From Arenibacter algicola (lineage in GTDB: Bacteria > Bacteroidota > Bacteroidia > Flavobacteriales > Flavobacteriaceae): a stretch of DNA of 64,000 nt. The position numbers were made by a program, and so were the translations under genes. Below are positions 1 through 9,097 of this stretch, in pieces (position 1 is the stretch's first letter; every line of letters starts with the position of its first letter). A model generated the notes under the pieces. The model did not search any database and was not told the DNA's origin. It saw only the letters and a program-made list of their open reading frames with translations. The stretch lies in NCBI RefSeq assembly GCF_018860365.1, contig NZ_JAHKPO010000003.1:682001-746000 (forward strand), read 5' to 3'.

Positions 1-245
1 GGTAAGTTGTTGCAATTTAGATGCAGGCCATCCGGTGATGCATCCAGCGAAAAATAAGTGTAGTTAAAAGCAGTGCGATGTCCTTTGGGCACAGGGAGTT
101 TAGATTTATTGCTTTCGCTTGGATCAATCGGGACATATTGTAAATGAACTTTATCAAAATTTGGTATTTCTATAAAATCATTTGCTAAAAGCAAAGATGA
201 GGTTCCTAAAAGGGCTGTCGAGCAAAAATTTCTACGATTTAGCAT
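1..245 (-). CDS. Exported protein of unknown function, N-terminal fragment
   Basis: Reading leftwards from the ATG at 243-245 there is an uninterrupted frame of 81 codons that runs off the window start. The protein begins MLNRRNF followed by a short apolar stretch (ALLGTSSLLLA), which looks like a Tat-type signal peptide with a twin arginine at residues 4-5. The mature part (FDKVHLQYVPIDPSESNK and onwards) is not a family I recognise. It is transcribed away from the rest of the window, so it probably belongs to the neighbouring locus. The frame and start look secure; function is unknown. Confidence 0.7.
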   Translation of the reverse strand, partial: MLNRRNFCSTALLGTSSLLLANDFIEIPNFDKVHLQYVPIDPSESNKSKLPVPKGHRTAFNYTYFSLDASPDGLHLNCNNL

Positions 246-835
246 TATTTATAAAATTTTAGTTAAACAAGACAATTAGTTAATCCGCTGTGTATTTAGT
301 GTTTAAATTGAAAAAGTACTACAAACTTCTAAAAAAAAGTAATTTATTTTAATTTAGTACAATTTTATATGAACAGTGGGTGATTTAACAATTAAACATT
401 ATCGAGCCTAGAAGGAACTATGGTTGGTGCCATAGGGAAGGCGACCATCAAATTGAACTATCTTCTTTCAATACGGTACTTCTAATTGCTAATTAAGGAG
501 AACAATATGAGGGGCCCCTCGTTCAATTTCATTATTATGCTGTATCTGCAATCTGTGGGGCTTATCAATTTATGGGGTCTATTGAAGCACTAAGGCATAA
601 ATATATAATTGGAAACAAGTTATTGGAGAAATATTCTAAACAGGGCTTCCTTTCGAAAAGCAAGATTTAAATACAATTTATAGTATTGGTTTATAAAGGC
701 AAAACTATAAAAAGGAAGGAAGTAATTATAAATATCTTTAAACTGTCCTACAGATGGGGAGTAGTGTAAGAATAAGTTGGATGTAATTATTAGAGTAGTA
801 AATGGTGTAAGTAATCAATAAAATTTAAGTTCCAT
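246..835. other. Intergenic stretch, mostly decayed DNA
   Basis: No intact gene is visible. The stretch holds an imperfectly placed hairpin (CTATGG at 418-423 with CCATAG at 430-435), a perfect 12-bp palindrome GAGGGGCCCCTC at 509-520 that stands out against the AT-rich surroundings, and a short open coding-like frame at 497-670 listed separately. Promoters for the flanking divergent genes should lie here, but I see no convincing TAnnTTTG element. Confidence 0.5.
497..670 (+). pseudogene. Possible decayed enzyme fragment (GH127-like?)
   Basis: A frame open for 57 codons between stop codons encodes a plausible soluble helix-rich segment with HYYAVSAICGAYQF, then SIEALRHKY, then LLEKYSKQGFLS. 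The spacing resembles the first helical hairpins of (alpha/alpha)6-barrel enzymes such as the GH127/DUF1680 family, in which a segment with an H-Y-L-S-A-type start is followed by a TGD-like turn and a GYLS-like end. There is no start codon in a sensible position and no continuation in any frame, so if real it is a remnant. The family assignment is a guess. Confidence 0.25.
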
Positions 836-1804
836 ATGAATGCTATTTTAATTGAATCAGATAAATCCCTAGTTTGGAGTGAAGTCCCAGACCCTATTAG
901 AAGGAATAATGAAATTATTATGGAGGTTCATGCGGCGGCGCTGAATCGAGCAGATTTGTTGCAAAGAGAAGGGAATTATCCTTCGCCAAAAGATTGGCCT
1001 GAATGGATGGGACTCGAGGTTTCAGGTATAGTCCTTGAAGCACCCGAGAGTGGTCGCTGGAAAAAAGGAGATAAAGTTTGCGCCCTTCTAGGTGGGGGTG
1101 GCTATGCCGAAAAAGTAGCTGTTCCGGTTAATCTGGTTTTGCCAGTTCCAGAAGGATTATCTATGGTTGAAGCAGCGGCTATTCCGGAAGTATTTATGAC
1201 TGCATACTTGAATTTATTCATTGAAGGAGATTTGAAATCAGGGGAAACTGTTTTTGTACAGGCAGGGGCAAGTGGACTTGGTACCGCGGTCATACAATTG
1301 GCAAAATTAATTGGGGCGAAAGTTATTACCACAGTGGGTTCGGATAAAAAAGCAGATTTCGTTCAAGGATTAGGCGCAGATGTGGTGATTAATCGGAAAA
1401 AGGAAGATGTAGCCAGTATCCTGAACCAATATAGGGTCAATTTAGCTATTGATTGTGTTGCAGGGCCAGCTCTTGGGGATTATTTAAAATCAATGGAGAG
1501 AGGGGGGCGATGGATAGTTCTTGCAACTTTAGGTGGAGATATTAGCAAAATAGATATGACAGATTTTTTTAAGAGGGGTGTAAGGTTAATAGGTAGTACC
1601 TTAAGAAGTCGATCATTGTCCATGAAAGCTAATATTTTGTCAAGATTGGAAAATGAACTATGGCCAAAATTTAGCTCAAGAGATCTTCGTGTAATCATTC
1701 ATGAAGTACATCCGATTCAAAATGCTGAAGAGGCACAAAACAATTTGAAACAAAACAAGAATATAGGGAAAGTGGTTCTAGTAAATAATGGTTATATAAT
1801 ATGA
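836..1804 (+). CDS. Quinone oxidoreductase-like MDR dehydrogenase
   Basis: This 322-residue protein is a medium-chain dehydrogenase/reductase of the zinc-free quinone oxidoreductase branch (PIG3/QOR-like). An N-terminal GroES-like domain (residues 1-120, with AALNRADLLQREGNYP) is followed by a Rossmann domain whose nucleotide-binding loop is AGASGLGTAVIQLAK near residue 145. Such enzymes reduce quinones or activated enones with NADPH in the cytoplasm. Length is normal for the family and there is no signal peptide. It stands alone, with decayed DNA on both sides, so its substrate cannot be inferred from context. A perfect inverted repeat (1913-1921 with 1941-1949) lies about 110 bp downstream. 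Confidence 0.9.
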   Translation: MNAILIESDKSLVWSEVPDPIRRNNEIIMEVHAAALNRADLLQREGNYPSPKDWPEWMGLEVSGIVLEAPESGRWKKGDKVCALLGGGGYAEKVAVPVNLVLPVPEGLSMVEAAAIPEVFMTAYLNLFIEGDLKSGETVFVQAGASGLGTAVIQLAKLIGAKVITTVGSDKKADFVQGLGADVVINRKKEDVASILNQYRVNLAIDCVAGPALGDYLKSMERGGRWIVLATLGGDISKIDMTDFFKRGVRLIGSTLRSRSLSMKANILSRLENELWPKFSSRDLRVIIHEVHPIQNAEEAQNNLKQNKNIGKVVLVNNGYII

Positions 1805-1912
1805 TTTCGGATAAAGGTCATTGAATATAAACTATGCGCATTTCTGATGTCGTAAAGTGGTATTTTGCATGGAGCAACCAAACATTGCCACTGTTGTACC
1901 TTGGTTAATAAC

Positions 1913-1949
1913 AACCAATATGATATTTGCTTAAAAAGCTATATTGGTT
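1913..1949. repeat. Perfect 9-bp inverted repeat downstream of the MDR gene
   Basis: AACCAATAT at 1913-1921 pairs with ATATTGGTT at 1941-1949 across a 19-nt spacer. It lacks a following T-run, so it is not a standard intrinsic terminator. It could be an operator or the end of a decayed mobile element. Confidence 0.4.
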
Positions 1950-2039
1950 GACCTTAATTCCAGAATTCTTATGTCCTTGGTATGTAGAATTGTATTTTTA
2001 TTGGCATCATATTTTAAATCGATATAAATCTTTTTGAGT

Positions 2040-2765
2040 AACATGACTAGGTCAAAAACACGAACATTTACTAACCAATTAATTTTTATTCGCACCCTCT
2101 TTAGTAAAGTAATTACCAATGGTGAAGTGGATAGGAAATATTATTCATTTGTTGGAGAGTGGGAAAAAATAAAATAACATCCGTCCATAAAATCGGATTG
2201 ACTAGAATTGAAATTTTAAAGATAGAAGATTTGAAATAGGAATAACAAACAAGTATATGGAATACTAGTATTTTGTGGCTATTATCTCTTTATTTTGCTT
2301 GAATCAGAATTTCTGATGTGTTAGAAGTGAAATGGTCTGACTTTAAAGATGGCCGTTTCTTGTATTCGATTTACAATAATGAAAAACCTGTTAGTCTTAA
2401 GATACCTTAAAAGGCCAAAAGGATCCTTAATATATGAAGCGGAGTAGGTCCACAGATTATATCTTTATGTTTTTGAATGATTCAAAATCCAAAAAGTGAG
2501 TTTGAGAAATTTACAAACACTAATAGTCTGTTTGATAAGTATCTAAAACGAATTGTAAAGAAGTGTAATATGGAAAAGAACTAGTCTAACCATATTACCC
2601 GTCACTGTTTTGAAAAATATCGCAAGAGATTCTATTAACCTTCATGTGCTTCAAAAGACGTTCCGTCAGAATGATCTCAAAACCACCATTGGAAATTAAA
2701 CCAACCATATTCATAGGGAAAAATATGACGCATTGAATGCTGTCATTAAATGTCAAAAATCTTGA
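2040..2765 (+). pseudogene. Decayed tyrosine recombinase (phage-type integrase)
   Basis: Translated pieces in shifting frames reassemble a Bacteroidota tyrosine recombinase. First comes the end of the core-binding domain (LIFIRTLFSKVITNGEVD, then KYYSF, near 2075-2180). Next is the start of the catalytic domain (RISDVLEVKWSDFKDGRF near 2305-2355). Last is the C-terminal catalytic block (HITRHCF near 2590 and LKTTIG near 2672, ending with EKYDALNAVIK near 2750). Several stops and frameshifts interrupt it, including stops near 2410, 2583 and 2698, so it cannot make an active enzyme. The N-terminal domain is not recognisable. It lies just outside the left end of the PUL, mirrored by another integrase remnant at 30878-31230. 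Confidence 0.75.
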
Positions 2766-3495
2766 TTTTGCGTCGAAGGTTAGTAGATTATTATCAAAAA
2801 CTTTTGCAGCTCACGGGTTTATAGTTACATTTTATTTTTTTAAGGATTTTTCAAGAATCATTGGTCCAGCCAGTTTTCCCATTTGAGCAAAATTGATAGA
2901 AAGTGCTTTCAAGCCCTCGAGTATAATCTCATTAATATATCAATCATTGAAAGACATGATTCCTTTATCATTTTCCAATGAAATGGTTCATATGCTTGGT
3001 TACCATTGCAAGCTCTTTTAATTGCTCACCTAAGTAATCATTTGGAATTAGAAATATTTCATTTCATCTAATCCCGTCATATCTAATTTCATTATGGAAT
3101 TCGGAGCCTATGCAATAATATAAACAAAACTTTTTTATTGCTTTATGTATGGGATCTAAAGACTACAAGCCATAGATAAAACATTCTATTTTTTTATTAC
3201 TCTGAAAGTATCCTTCACCTTGTGTAGATTCTAATTCAACTTTTTCCCTTAAAATGACAAAAGCATTTTCTTACATTCTTCTATGAAGTGTTCAAATCTT
3301 CCGCTAAGTCATTTTAAGAGGGCTATAGGTCCCCAAGTTTATATATGTCAATTCTATTAAGGGTAATATGTTACCAGCAAAGGGTTTATTAAAAGCGCCT
3401 TGGATTCAAGATTAATATCAATTCTAGATTTCATATTGCTAATTATCCTAATTTATTGGCCGATTACAATTTATTTTTAAAAAACAATAAAAAAG
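2766..3495. other. Decayed non-coding DNA left of the PUL
   Basis: This 730-bp stretch has no intact frame. On the minus strand, 3170-3280 reads FVILREKVELESTQGEGYF in one frame, which resembles the end of a GntR-type winged helix (helix, IES-turn, then G-x-G-Y-F wing), but stops surround it. I regard it as a possible trace of a lost regulator, not a gene. Confidence 0.35.
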
Positions 3496-3528
3496 TTTGC
3501 GGAATTCATAATTTAATATATATATTTG
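3496..3528 (+). promoter_or_regulatory. Bacteroidota-type promoter P1 of the PUL + arm
   Basis: TTTG at 3496-3499 and TATATTTG at 3521-3528 are separated by 21 nt, matching the TTTG-N19-21-TAnnTTTG consensus of the Bacteroidota housekeeping sigma factor. The start point would fall in or next to the ACACC repeat that follows immediately, about 270 nt before the susC start codon. Confidence 0.65.
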
Positions 3529-3546
3529 ACACCACACCACACCACA
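3529..3546 (+). promoter_or_regulatory. ACACC direct-repeat element, copy 1
   Basis: The sequence ACACCACACCACACCACA follows directly after the -7 box TATATTTG. It is made of three and a half 5-bp ACACC units. The same element follows the same -7 box upstream of the opposite arm of the PUL (30231-30249, minus strand), and a shorter copy precedes susC at 3751-3764. Its place over the expected start site suggests an operator or an initially transcribed control sequence. Confidence 0.6.
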
Positions 3547-3750
3547 ACCTAGGTCATGTAAGTTATTTTTGGCATCAATCGTATGATTACAATATTAAAA
3601 ACTAAAAAAATATAAAAAGTAAATAGTAATGCCATTAAGTCAATTATATATGAAAACCCTTAATTTTATTTCAGTCTCATGTTTGTTTTTGCCTCCTTGA
3701 TTTCTAAAATCGGTAACATTGAATTTTCCAAATCGGGTTATAATAATTTT

Positions 3751-3764
3751 ACACCACACCACAC
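3751..3764 (+). promoter_or_regulatory. ACACC direct-repeat element, copy 2
   Basis: ACACCACACCACAC lies 45 bp before the susC start codon and is preceded by TAATTTT (3744-3750), a degraded version of the TAnnTTTG box found before copies 1 and 3. It may mark a second, proximal promoter, or a second site for the same factor. Confidence 0.55.
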
Positions 3765-3809
3765 TATAATTATTAAATTAAAATCGTTTTAAACCAAAAT
3801 TTGCCAATT

Positions 3810-6800
3810 ATGAAAAAAATCAATCTTTACTTGCTTTACGACAAGTTTCATTATAATCGCAAAACATCAATTGCTCTAGTTTTATTTGGGCTCTTATTTT
3901 GCATAAATACGTCTGCACAACATTTGGTAAATGGCAATGTGGTTGACTTAAATGGAACACCTCTTCCTGGTGCGAATGTTGTTGAAAAGGGAACTGTTAA
4001 TGGTGTTACCGCTGACTTTGATGGCCAATTTAGCATTGAGGTAGCAGATAAAAATGCCATACTTATTATTTCTTATGTAGGATTTTCAACAAATGAAATG
4101 CCATTGATGGGAAAATCCAGCATTTCCGTAAATATGGTGGAGGATGCTGACGGCCTTGATGAAGTGGTGGTAGTTGGATATGGAACGGTAAAAAAGGCTG
4201 ATTTAACTGGTTCAGTTTCTTCTGTTGATGGAGATGATCTTTCACGCAATAAGTCATCGTTAAAAATAACGGATGCTATGCAAGGGTCTATGGCAGGGGT
4301 TACAGTTTCCAATGACAATGCTGTTCCTGGATCTGTTGGCTCTATTAGGGTAAGAGGGGTAACAACTATAGGTGATAGTAATCCTTTGATAATTATTGAC
4401 GGTGTTCCAGGAAGTCTTTCTAATATACGATCGACTGATATTGAAAGCATTTCTGTTTTGAAGGATGCGGCCGCTGCCTCCATTTATGGTTCAAAAGCTG
4501 CAGCTGGGGTTGTTGTAATTACGACCAAAAGGGCAAAATCTGGGGAGCTAAGCTTTTCCTATGATGCTGTATCTGGTTATAGTAGGCCAACAAGATTACC
4601 TACATATTCAGGTGCAACAAGGTATATGGAAATGGTCAATGAATTAATTTGGAATGATGCCGGTAATGTAGGGACAGAATATCCCAGATTTGCTCAAGAA
4701 TATATTGAGAATTATGAATCACTAAATGCTTCTAATCCAAATTTATATCCAGATTCGGATTGGAATGATTATGTAAATGACTTTGCCCTTCGTCAAAGTC
4801 ATACAATAAGTTTTTCGGCAGGCCAGAATAAGGTTTCTACACGAGGTTCAGTGTCCTATGACTCTGAAGAGCCTGTTATGGGTAGTAACCCGTATAAACA
4901 AATTACTGCGAGAGTTAATAATGATATAGTTTTTAATAAGAAATTGACGGCTCACCTTGATATTCAATACATGAATTCTAATGTCAAACGTCCGCAGAAT
5001 ACTATTACTGCATCTCTTTTGGCGAATGAGCCAACGGAGATTGCATATTGGTCCGATGGAAGAGTGGCCAATTACAGAAATGGGGAGAATTATATAGCAA
5101 GAGCATTAAGCGGTGGTACAAATGAAATTTGGACTAATGAAGTTAGTGGAAGACTTGCCCTTGATTTTACTCCTATTGATGGGTTGAAAATTTCTGGGAT
5201 AGTCGCTCCTAACTTAGATTTTTATAAGAGTAAGGATCATTTTTTGGCACTTCCAATGACCACTTGGGAAGATCCAAGTATAATTACGGGATATGTTAAT
5301 GGTGTTCAAAAAACAAGTCTTAGTGAGCAGAGAAATGATAGTTATAGATTAACTACGCAGTTATTGATCAATTATTCCAAAGCATTTGGAAATCATTCGT
5401 TGAATGCACTGGGAGGTTATGAAAATTTCACTTCATTTAACGAGCAGCTTAGTGCTTCTAGGCAGCAATACGATCTTGATAATTTTCCGTATTTAGATCT
5501 AGGTCCTATCGATTTAAGAGATAATTCGGGAACTGCTTGGGAATATGCCAGTAGATCGTATTTTGGAAGGATTGATTATAACTACAAATCTAAATACCTA
5601 ATTCAGGCGAATGCCCGATATGATGGATCTGCCCGTTTTGGTAAGGGGCATAGATGGGGTTTATTTCCATCTCTTTCAGCTGGCTGGGTAGTTTCGGAAG
5701 AATCTTTCTTGAAAGACTTTACACCTATATCATTTTTAAAGTTTAGGGCATCCTGGGGAACCTTGGGAAATGAAAGAATTGGGAATTATCCTTATCAGGC
5801 AACCCTTGCATTTACCAATGCCTTATTCTATAATGGATCAAATGTATCAGCGAGCCAAGCGGCTTATGTCCCAAGATTTGTTGTTCCGGATATTTCATGG
5901 GAAACAACTCGTACAGTTAATTTTGGTATTGACGCTAGTTTTTTAGATAACAAATTGTCTATAGTCGCTGATTATTATAAGAAAAAAACGAGTGACATGT
6001 TACTACCCTTAGAGATACCCGATTATATTGGGTTGGATAATCCTAATCAGAATACTGGTTTAATGGATACAAAAGGATGGGATTTGGCTATAAGTTATAA
6101 TAATAATATTGGTGATTTTTATTATAAATTTTCTGGTAATGTTTCTGATTCTAGAACCAGAATGGGAGATTTGGGTGGGACCCAATTCCTTGGAGATCTG
6201 GTGAAATATGAAGGAAGTGAATTTGATGAATGGTTCGGGTATAAAGCTGAAGGCCTGTACCAAACAGCGGATGAAGTGGCCAATTCGGCAACAATTAATA
6301 ATAGAGTTCAACCTGGTGATGTCAAATATACCGATATTAGTGGTCCAGATGGCATACCAGATGGAGTTATATCACCAGAATATGATAAAGTATTATTAGG
6401 TGGTTCCTTACCTCGATTTGAATATGGTGGAAATCTTTTTTTAAGATATAAAAATTTTGATTTTAATTTGGTTGTCTATGGCATTGGACAACAAAACAAA
6501 TATTTGAACACTTTGGTAGTTGAAGGTGTTAGGGGTGGAGCATTGGGATCACCTGCTTTTGTTGACGGAAATTATTGGAGTACATATAACTCACCTGAGG
6601 AGAATGCAAATGCTTTTTATCCAAGATTATCTTCGGTAGCTGCGGGAGGAACAAATAGGAATAATGGGAATAATTATGTTACATCTGATTACTGGTTGAT
6701 CAATGGCGGTTTTCTTCGAGTGAAAAACCTCGTTTTAGGTTGGTCATTACCTGATTCAATTATTGAAAAGCTGAAGATTCAAGATTTCAGAATTTATGGA

Positions 6801-6917
6801 AACGTAACTAATCCTTTTTCCATTGATAAATTCCCCGAGGGTTGGGATCCTCAGTTTTCGTCATCTGGATATTTTGTTACAAAATCTTTTGCATTGGGTA
6901 TTTCTATAAAACTTTAA
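3810..6917 (+). CDS. SusC/RagA-family TonB-dependent outer-membrane transporter
   Basis: This 1035-residue protein imports oligosaccharides through the outer membrane together with the SusD partner encoded next. After an export signal (cleavage expected after NTSAQ, residue 37), a carboxypeptidase-regulatory-like domain follows (LVNGNVVDLNGTPLPGANVV). The TonB-box/plug region contains GYGTVKKADLTGSV, then IIIDGVP and SVLKDAAAASIYGSKAAAGVV, the hallmark of the SusC plug. The rest is a 22-strand barrel ending in ALGISIKL. I chose the ATG at 3810; the frame also opens from a TTG at 3801, but MKK gives the better signal peptide. SusD follows after 18 bp. It is the first gene of the PUL + arm and is preceded by two ACACC elements. 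Confidence 0.97.
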   Translation: MKKINLYLLYDKFHYNRKTSIALVLFGLLFCINTSAQHLVNGNVVDLNGTPLPGANVVEKGTVNGVTADFDGQFSIEVADKNAILIISYVGFSTNEMPLMGKSSISVNMVEDADGLDEVVVVGYGTVKKADLTGSVSSVDGDDLSRNKSSLKITDAMQGSMAGVTVSNDNAVPGSVGSIRVRGVTTIGDSNPLIIIDGVPGSLSNIRSTDIESISVLKDAAAASIYGSKAAAGVVVITTKRAKSGELSFSYDAVSGYSRPTRLPTYSGATRYMEMVNELIWNDAGNVGTEYPRFAQEYIENYESLNASNPNLYPDSDWNDYVNDFALRQSHTISFSAGQNKVSTRGSVSYDSEEPVMGSNPYKQITARVNNDIVFNKKLTAHLDIQYMNSNVKRPQNTITASLLANEPTEIAYWSDGRVANYRNGENYIARALSGGTNEIWTNEVSGRLALDFTPIDGLKISGIVAPNLDFYKSKDHFLALPMTTWEDPSIITGYVNGVQKTSLSEQRNDSYRLTTQLLINYSKAFGNHSLNALGGYENFTSFNEQLSASRQQYDLDNFPYLDLGPIDLRDNSGTAWEYASRSYFGRIDYNYKSKYLIQANARYDGSARFGKGHRWGLFPSLSAGWVVSEESFLKDFTPISFLKFRASWGTLGNERIGNYPYQATLAFTNALFYNGSNVSASQAAYVPRFVVPDISWETTRTVNFGIDASFLDNKLSIVADYYKKKTSDMLLPLEIPDYIGLDNPNQNTGLMDTKGWDLAISYNNNIGDFYYKFSGNVSDSRTRMGDLGGTQFLGDLVKYEGSEFDEWFGYKAEGLYQTADEVANSATINNRVQPGDVKYTDISGPDGIPDGVISPEYDKVLLGGSLPRFEYGGNLFLRYKNFDFNLVVYGIGQQNKYLNTLVVEGVRGGALGSPAFVDGNYWSTYNSPEENANAFYPRLSSVAAGGTNRNNGNNYVTSDYWLINGGFLRVKNLVLGWSLPDSIIEKLKIQDFRIYGNVTNPFSIDKFPEGWDPQFSSSGYFVTKSFALGISIKL

Positions 6918-6935
6918 ATATAAAAATTTTGCGAT

Positions 6936-8687
6936 ATGAAAAGTATAATTAATAAAATAAATGGAGCTTTATTAATAGTTTTTCTATTAATGGGGTGCGA
7001 TGATAGTTCTCTTGATCTAAATCCTTTGGCGGAGGTTTCAAGTGAAACTTGGTTTTTAAGTGATCAGGAAGTTGAAACATCATTGAATTATTTGTTCGAT
7101 ATTAGATTTTGGAATCCCAATCCAGACCCCCTATATTTCGAAGGAGGTGGTTGGCTAGATAGTTTTTCGGATGATTGGGCCAATAGAAACACAGTAACCT
7201 CTGTTACCGGGGGTACCATCAATGGTCAAACTTCTTATGTGGAAGATTGGTGGTCTTTTTACTATAAAGGCATTTCCGCTGCGAATCGGTTATTGGAAAA
7301 CTTAGATTCCCCGAAGTACGAGATTACGGAAGACAAGTTAAACCTTTATAAGGCCAATGCCAGGTTTGTAAGGGCTAGTATGTACTCAAAATTAATATTC
7401 TATTGGGGAGATGTTCCCTACATAGATAGTACATTGAGTATTGATGAAGCCTTCGCTATTGGCAGAATTGACAAAATGGATGTTTTGAAAAATATATACG
7501 CCGACTACGATTATGCGGTGTCGATATTGCCTGAAACCTATTCTGGCACACAATATGCCACCAAAGGTGCTGCTCTTGCTATGAAATCGCGTATTGCCCT
7601 TTACATGGAGGATTGGGTGGCGGCCCGGGATGCAGCAAAGGCATGCATGGATTTAAGCCAGTATGGTCTTTATCCCGATTTCGAAGAACTTTTCCAATCC
7701 AAAACCCAAAATTCCATTGAATCCGTTTTTTCTATTGCACAATCGGTGTCTTTGGGTAGTTGGCAAGAAGGAGATTATATGAGACCGGAGAATGCAAGAC
7801 ATGTTTCTCCGCGTAGTAATGGGGGCAATATGTTCGTATGGCCCTCTTGGGATTTGTTTAACTCTTTTCTGTGTGAGGACGGTTTGCCGATTGATGAATC
7901 CCCTCTGTACAACCCTCAGAGACCATTTGACAATCGGGACCCTAGATGTACCGCAACGATTATAGAATTTGGAACCCAACATGGAGGGACAATCTATCAA
8001 CCTCATCCCGATTCACTTCAAACAACAAATTACCTTACCGGGGAACGTGTTCTCAATTCTGATTCTAGAGGAGTTATTCAATGGGCATCGTTCAATGGTA
8101 TAGGATGGAAAAAAGGATATGATTCAGATTGGTTCGATGATTTTAACGTGGCACCGGAACATCATGTAATACGCTATGCCGATGTTCTGCTTATCTACGC
8201 CGAAGCTATGATCGAATTAAATGAAATAGACGCGTCGGTACTTGAGGCGATCAACCGAGTTCGGGCTCGTGCCTATAAAGTAGACTATACCCAAACATCA
8301 GATTATCCTGCACTTACTTCTACGGACCAATCACAATTGAGGAGGTCGCTAAGAATTGAAAGGCGGATGGAGTTTGCATGGGAAGGGTTAAGACATGCGG
8401 ACATTGTTAGGTGGAGATTGGCTGAAAAGGTACTTAATACCAAAAATTATGGTATGATCGATCCACCTGAACAAAGAATAAAAATAATTGAACCAGGGTT
8501 ATGGTTTTTTCCTGAAACTCCCCCTATTGATGAAGATGGCGTAACCGATTTTACATCGATGTTCAACAAAGGCTATATTAAAATTCTTACCGAAAGGTAT
8601 TTTGATAAGAATGTCCATTATTTATGGCCAATTCCTTCAAAGGAAATCCTAATTAACCCGAATATGAAACAGAACCCGGGATACTAA
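6936..8687 (+). CDS. SusD/RagB-family glycan-binding lipoprotein
   Basis: This 583-residue surface lipoprotein caps the SusC channel and binds the glycan. The signal ends in a lipobox (LLMGC, Cys 21) followed by DDSS, an acidic context typical of surface-exposed Bacteroidota lipoproteins. Family marks are the N-terminal LDLNPLAEVSSETWF, the helical RFVRASMYSKLIFYWGDVPYI segment, and the C-terminal RYADVLLIYAEAMIELN and RRMEFAWEGLRHADIVRW blocks. Length is normal. It pairs with the SusC gene 18 bp upstream. A hairpin 13 bp past the stop may separate the SusCD messenger from the downstream enzymes. Confidence 0.96.
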   Translation: MKSIINKINGALLIVFLLMGCDDSSLDLNPLAEVSSETWFLSDQEVETSLNYLFDIRFWNPNPDPLYFEGGGWLDSFSDDWANRNTVTSVTGGTINGQTSYVEDWWSFYYKGISAANRLLENLDSPKYEITEDKLNLYKANARFVRASMYSKLIFYWGDVPYIDSTLSIDEAFAIGRIDKMDVLKNIYADYDYAVSILPETYSGTQYATKGAALAMKSRIALYMEDWVAARDAAKACMDLSQYGLYPDFEELFQSKTQNSIESVFSIAQSVSLGSWQEGDYMRPENARHVSPRSNGGNMFVWPSWDLFNSFLCEDGLPIDESPLYNPQRPFDNRDPRCTATIIEFGTQHGGTIYQPHPDSLQTTNYLTGERVLNSDSRGVIQWASFNGIGWKKGYDSDWFDDFNVAPEHHVIRYADVLLIYAEAMIELNEIDASVLEAINRVRARAYKVDYTQTSDYPALTSTDQSQLRRSLRIERRMEFAWEGLRHADIVRWRLAEKVLNTKNYGMIDPPEQRIKIIEPGLWFFPETPPIDEDGVTDFTSMFNKGYIKILTERYFDKNVHYLWPIPSKEILINPNMKQNPGY

Positions 8688-9097
8688 GTAAAAAAAGGAG
8701 TGCATCTGGTTAAAAATTGCCAGATGCAATCCATTATTAATTTTCTGTCTGAAGATGGTTTTTAGGGTCTAGTGGTAATTCTTTTTTTATATAATAAATT
8801 GGTGGTGCTAAATAAATCCGACGTTAAATTTTAATAAAGGCGAGACCTGTAAATTTTCATTGTAGTAATTATTAATATAATTATTTAACTTTTAATTTTT
8901 CAAGAATTAATCAGCTCTATTCTTAGTTGCATAATTACAGGTTTTTTAGAGGAAGTTAGAGCAATAGTTTTATCTCCTCCATATTAATGAAAAACGGACT
9001 TTAAATAGTTATCCATTTTTAGTAAATGCCTAAGCAAACTTATCAATGCTGTTCGTATGCAAGATATACTAGTGTTAATAATCTAAAAATATTAATT
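8688..9097. other. Gap between susD and the enzyme genes
   Basis: This 410-bp AT-rich gap is the longest inside the + arm. It holds the hairpin at 8701-8728 and otherwise nothing I recognise. A secondary promoter for the enzyme genes could lie here, but no full TTTG/TAnnTTTG pair is evident. Confidence 0.5.
8701..8728 (+). terminator. Hairpin after susD, possible attenuator
   Basis: TGCATCTGG (8701-8709) and CCAGATGCA (8720-8728) form a perfect 9-bp stem with a 10-nt loop, placed just after the susD stop codon. The T-run expected of an intrinsic terminator is missing, so partial termination or messenger protection is as likely as full termination. Confidence 0.5.

Noticed and set aside
509-520. 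GAGGGGCCCCTC as a regulatory site
   Set aside because: It is a single isolated palindrome inside decayed DNA, not repeated and not near a promoter-like box.
4073-4483. 136-codon frame on the minus strand inside susC
   Set aside because: It is antisense to the conserved plug domain and carries no independent signal.
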